A DNA stretch of 5,393 nt from Thiohalobacter sp. (GTDB lineage Bacteria; Pseudomonadota; Gammaproteobacteria; DSM-19610): positions 1 to 5,393 of the forward strand of contig JALWRY010000169.1 of the NCBI GenBank assembly GCA_027080445.1, written 5' to 3'. Below the pieces are notes generated by a model. That model did not search any database. It worked only from the letters and a program-made list of their open reading frames with translations, and was not told the origin of the DNA. The position numbers were made by a program, and so were the translations under genes. Of this stretch, positions 5,329 through 5,393 are shown piece after piece. Each line of letters opens with the position of its first letter. Within the stretch, counting starts at the first letter, position 1.

Positions 5329-5393
5329 ATGGACGATACGAAGCACAGGGGCTTTTCGCTTGTCGAGTTACTGATTACGCTGGCGGTCATCGC
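5329..5393 (+). CDS. Type IV prepilin or GspH/FimT-type pseudopilin, N-terminal fragment
   Basis: Only the first 21 codons are in the window; the gene continues to the right. The start encodes MDDTKHRG followed by FSLVELLITLAVIA: a class III prepilin leader cut after Gly8, Phe at +1, Glu at +5 and the start of the hydrophobic assembly helix. This marks a substrate of the prepilin peptidase PilD. ATG 5329 has TTGAGGA at 5314-5320, 8 nt upstream. By comparison with Pseudomonas, where thiO is followed by fimT, fimU and pilV-pilE, this is most likely the first gene (fimT/fimU type) of a minor pilin cluster. The exact pilin type cannot be judged from the conserved N-terminus alone. Confidence 0.82.
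   Translation, partial: MDDTKHRGFSLVELLITLAVI

Noticed and set aside
5208..5390. Extended N-terminus for the leftward prepilin (start at 5390)
   Set aside because: The extra residues would bury the prepilin leader inside the protein and overlap the divergent prepilin gene and its promoter; ATG 5207 has an ideal ribosome site.
1..5393. CRISPR array, toxin-antitoxin pair, phage genes or a defence system
   Set aside because: No regularly spaced repeats, small paired frames or recognised domains of these kinds were seen on either strand.

Overview
The window looks like chromosomal DNA of a gammaproteobacterium. The case rests on three things: a tRNA-Thr(CGT) that closely resembles the Escherichia coli one, a glycine/D-amino-acid oxidase gene beside type IV prepilin genes (the arrangement I recall for thiO next to fimT in Pseudomonas), and gene styles typical of moderately GC-rich members of the class. 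I cannot name a genus. No complete novel system is visible; most of the content is housekeeping or transport, and the more interesting signals lie in the intergenic DNA.

Layout. Positions 1-113 hold the last 36 codons of a transposase, probably IS4 family, followed by AT-rich DNA with a possible outward-facing promoter. A small secreted two-haem cytochrome c gene (253-873, +) follows. A tRNA-Thr(CGT) gene (938-1013, -) converges on it. On the minus strand, a DUF47/PhoU-like gene (2397-3077) and a PiT phosphate transporter gene (1122-2387) form a two-gene operon with a 9-bp gap and a predicted promoter at about 3141-3169. Next is a cysteine-free Fur-superfamily regulator of Irr-like type (3182-3613, -). 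Its promoter region contains a near-perfect 27-bp dyad and a -10 box so close to the ATG that the mRNA may be leaderless. A glycine oxidase (ThiO-like, 3666-4760, -) and a short type IV prepilin (4800-5207, -) come next and are probably co-transcribed. A second prepilin gene starts divergently at 5329 and runs off the window; the two prepilin genes share a 121-bp intergenic region with overlapping, opposed -10 boxes.

How the genes work together. DUF47 and PiT should act together in low-affinity metal-phosphate uptake. ThiO would supply dehydroglycine (iminoglycine) for the thiazole of thiamine, or deaminate small amino acids. The prepilins at the right edge are probably the start of a minor-pilin cluster (fimT/pilE type). 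The Fur-like protein probably represses its own gene; other targets cannot be read from this window.
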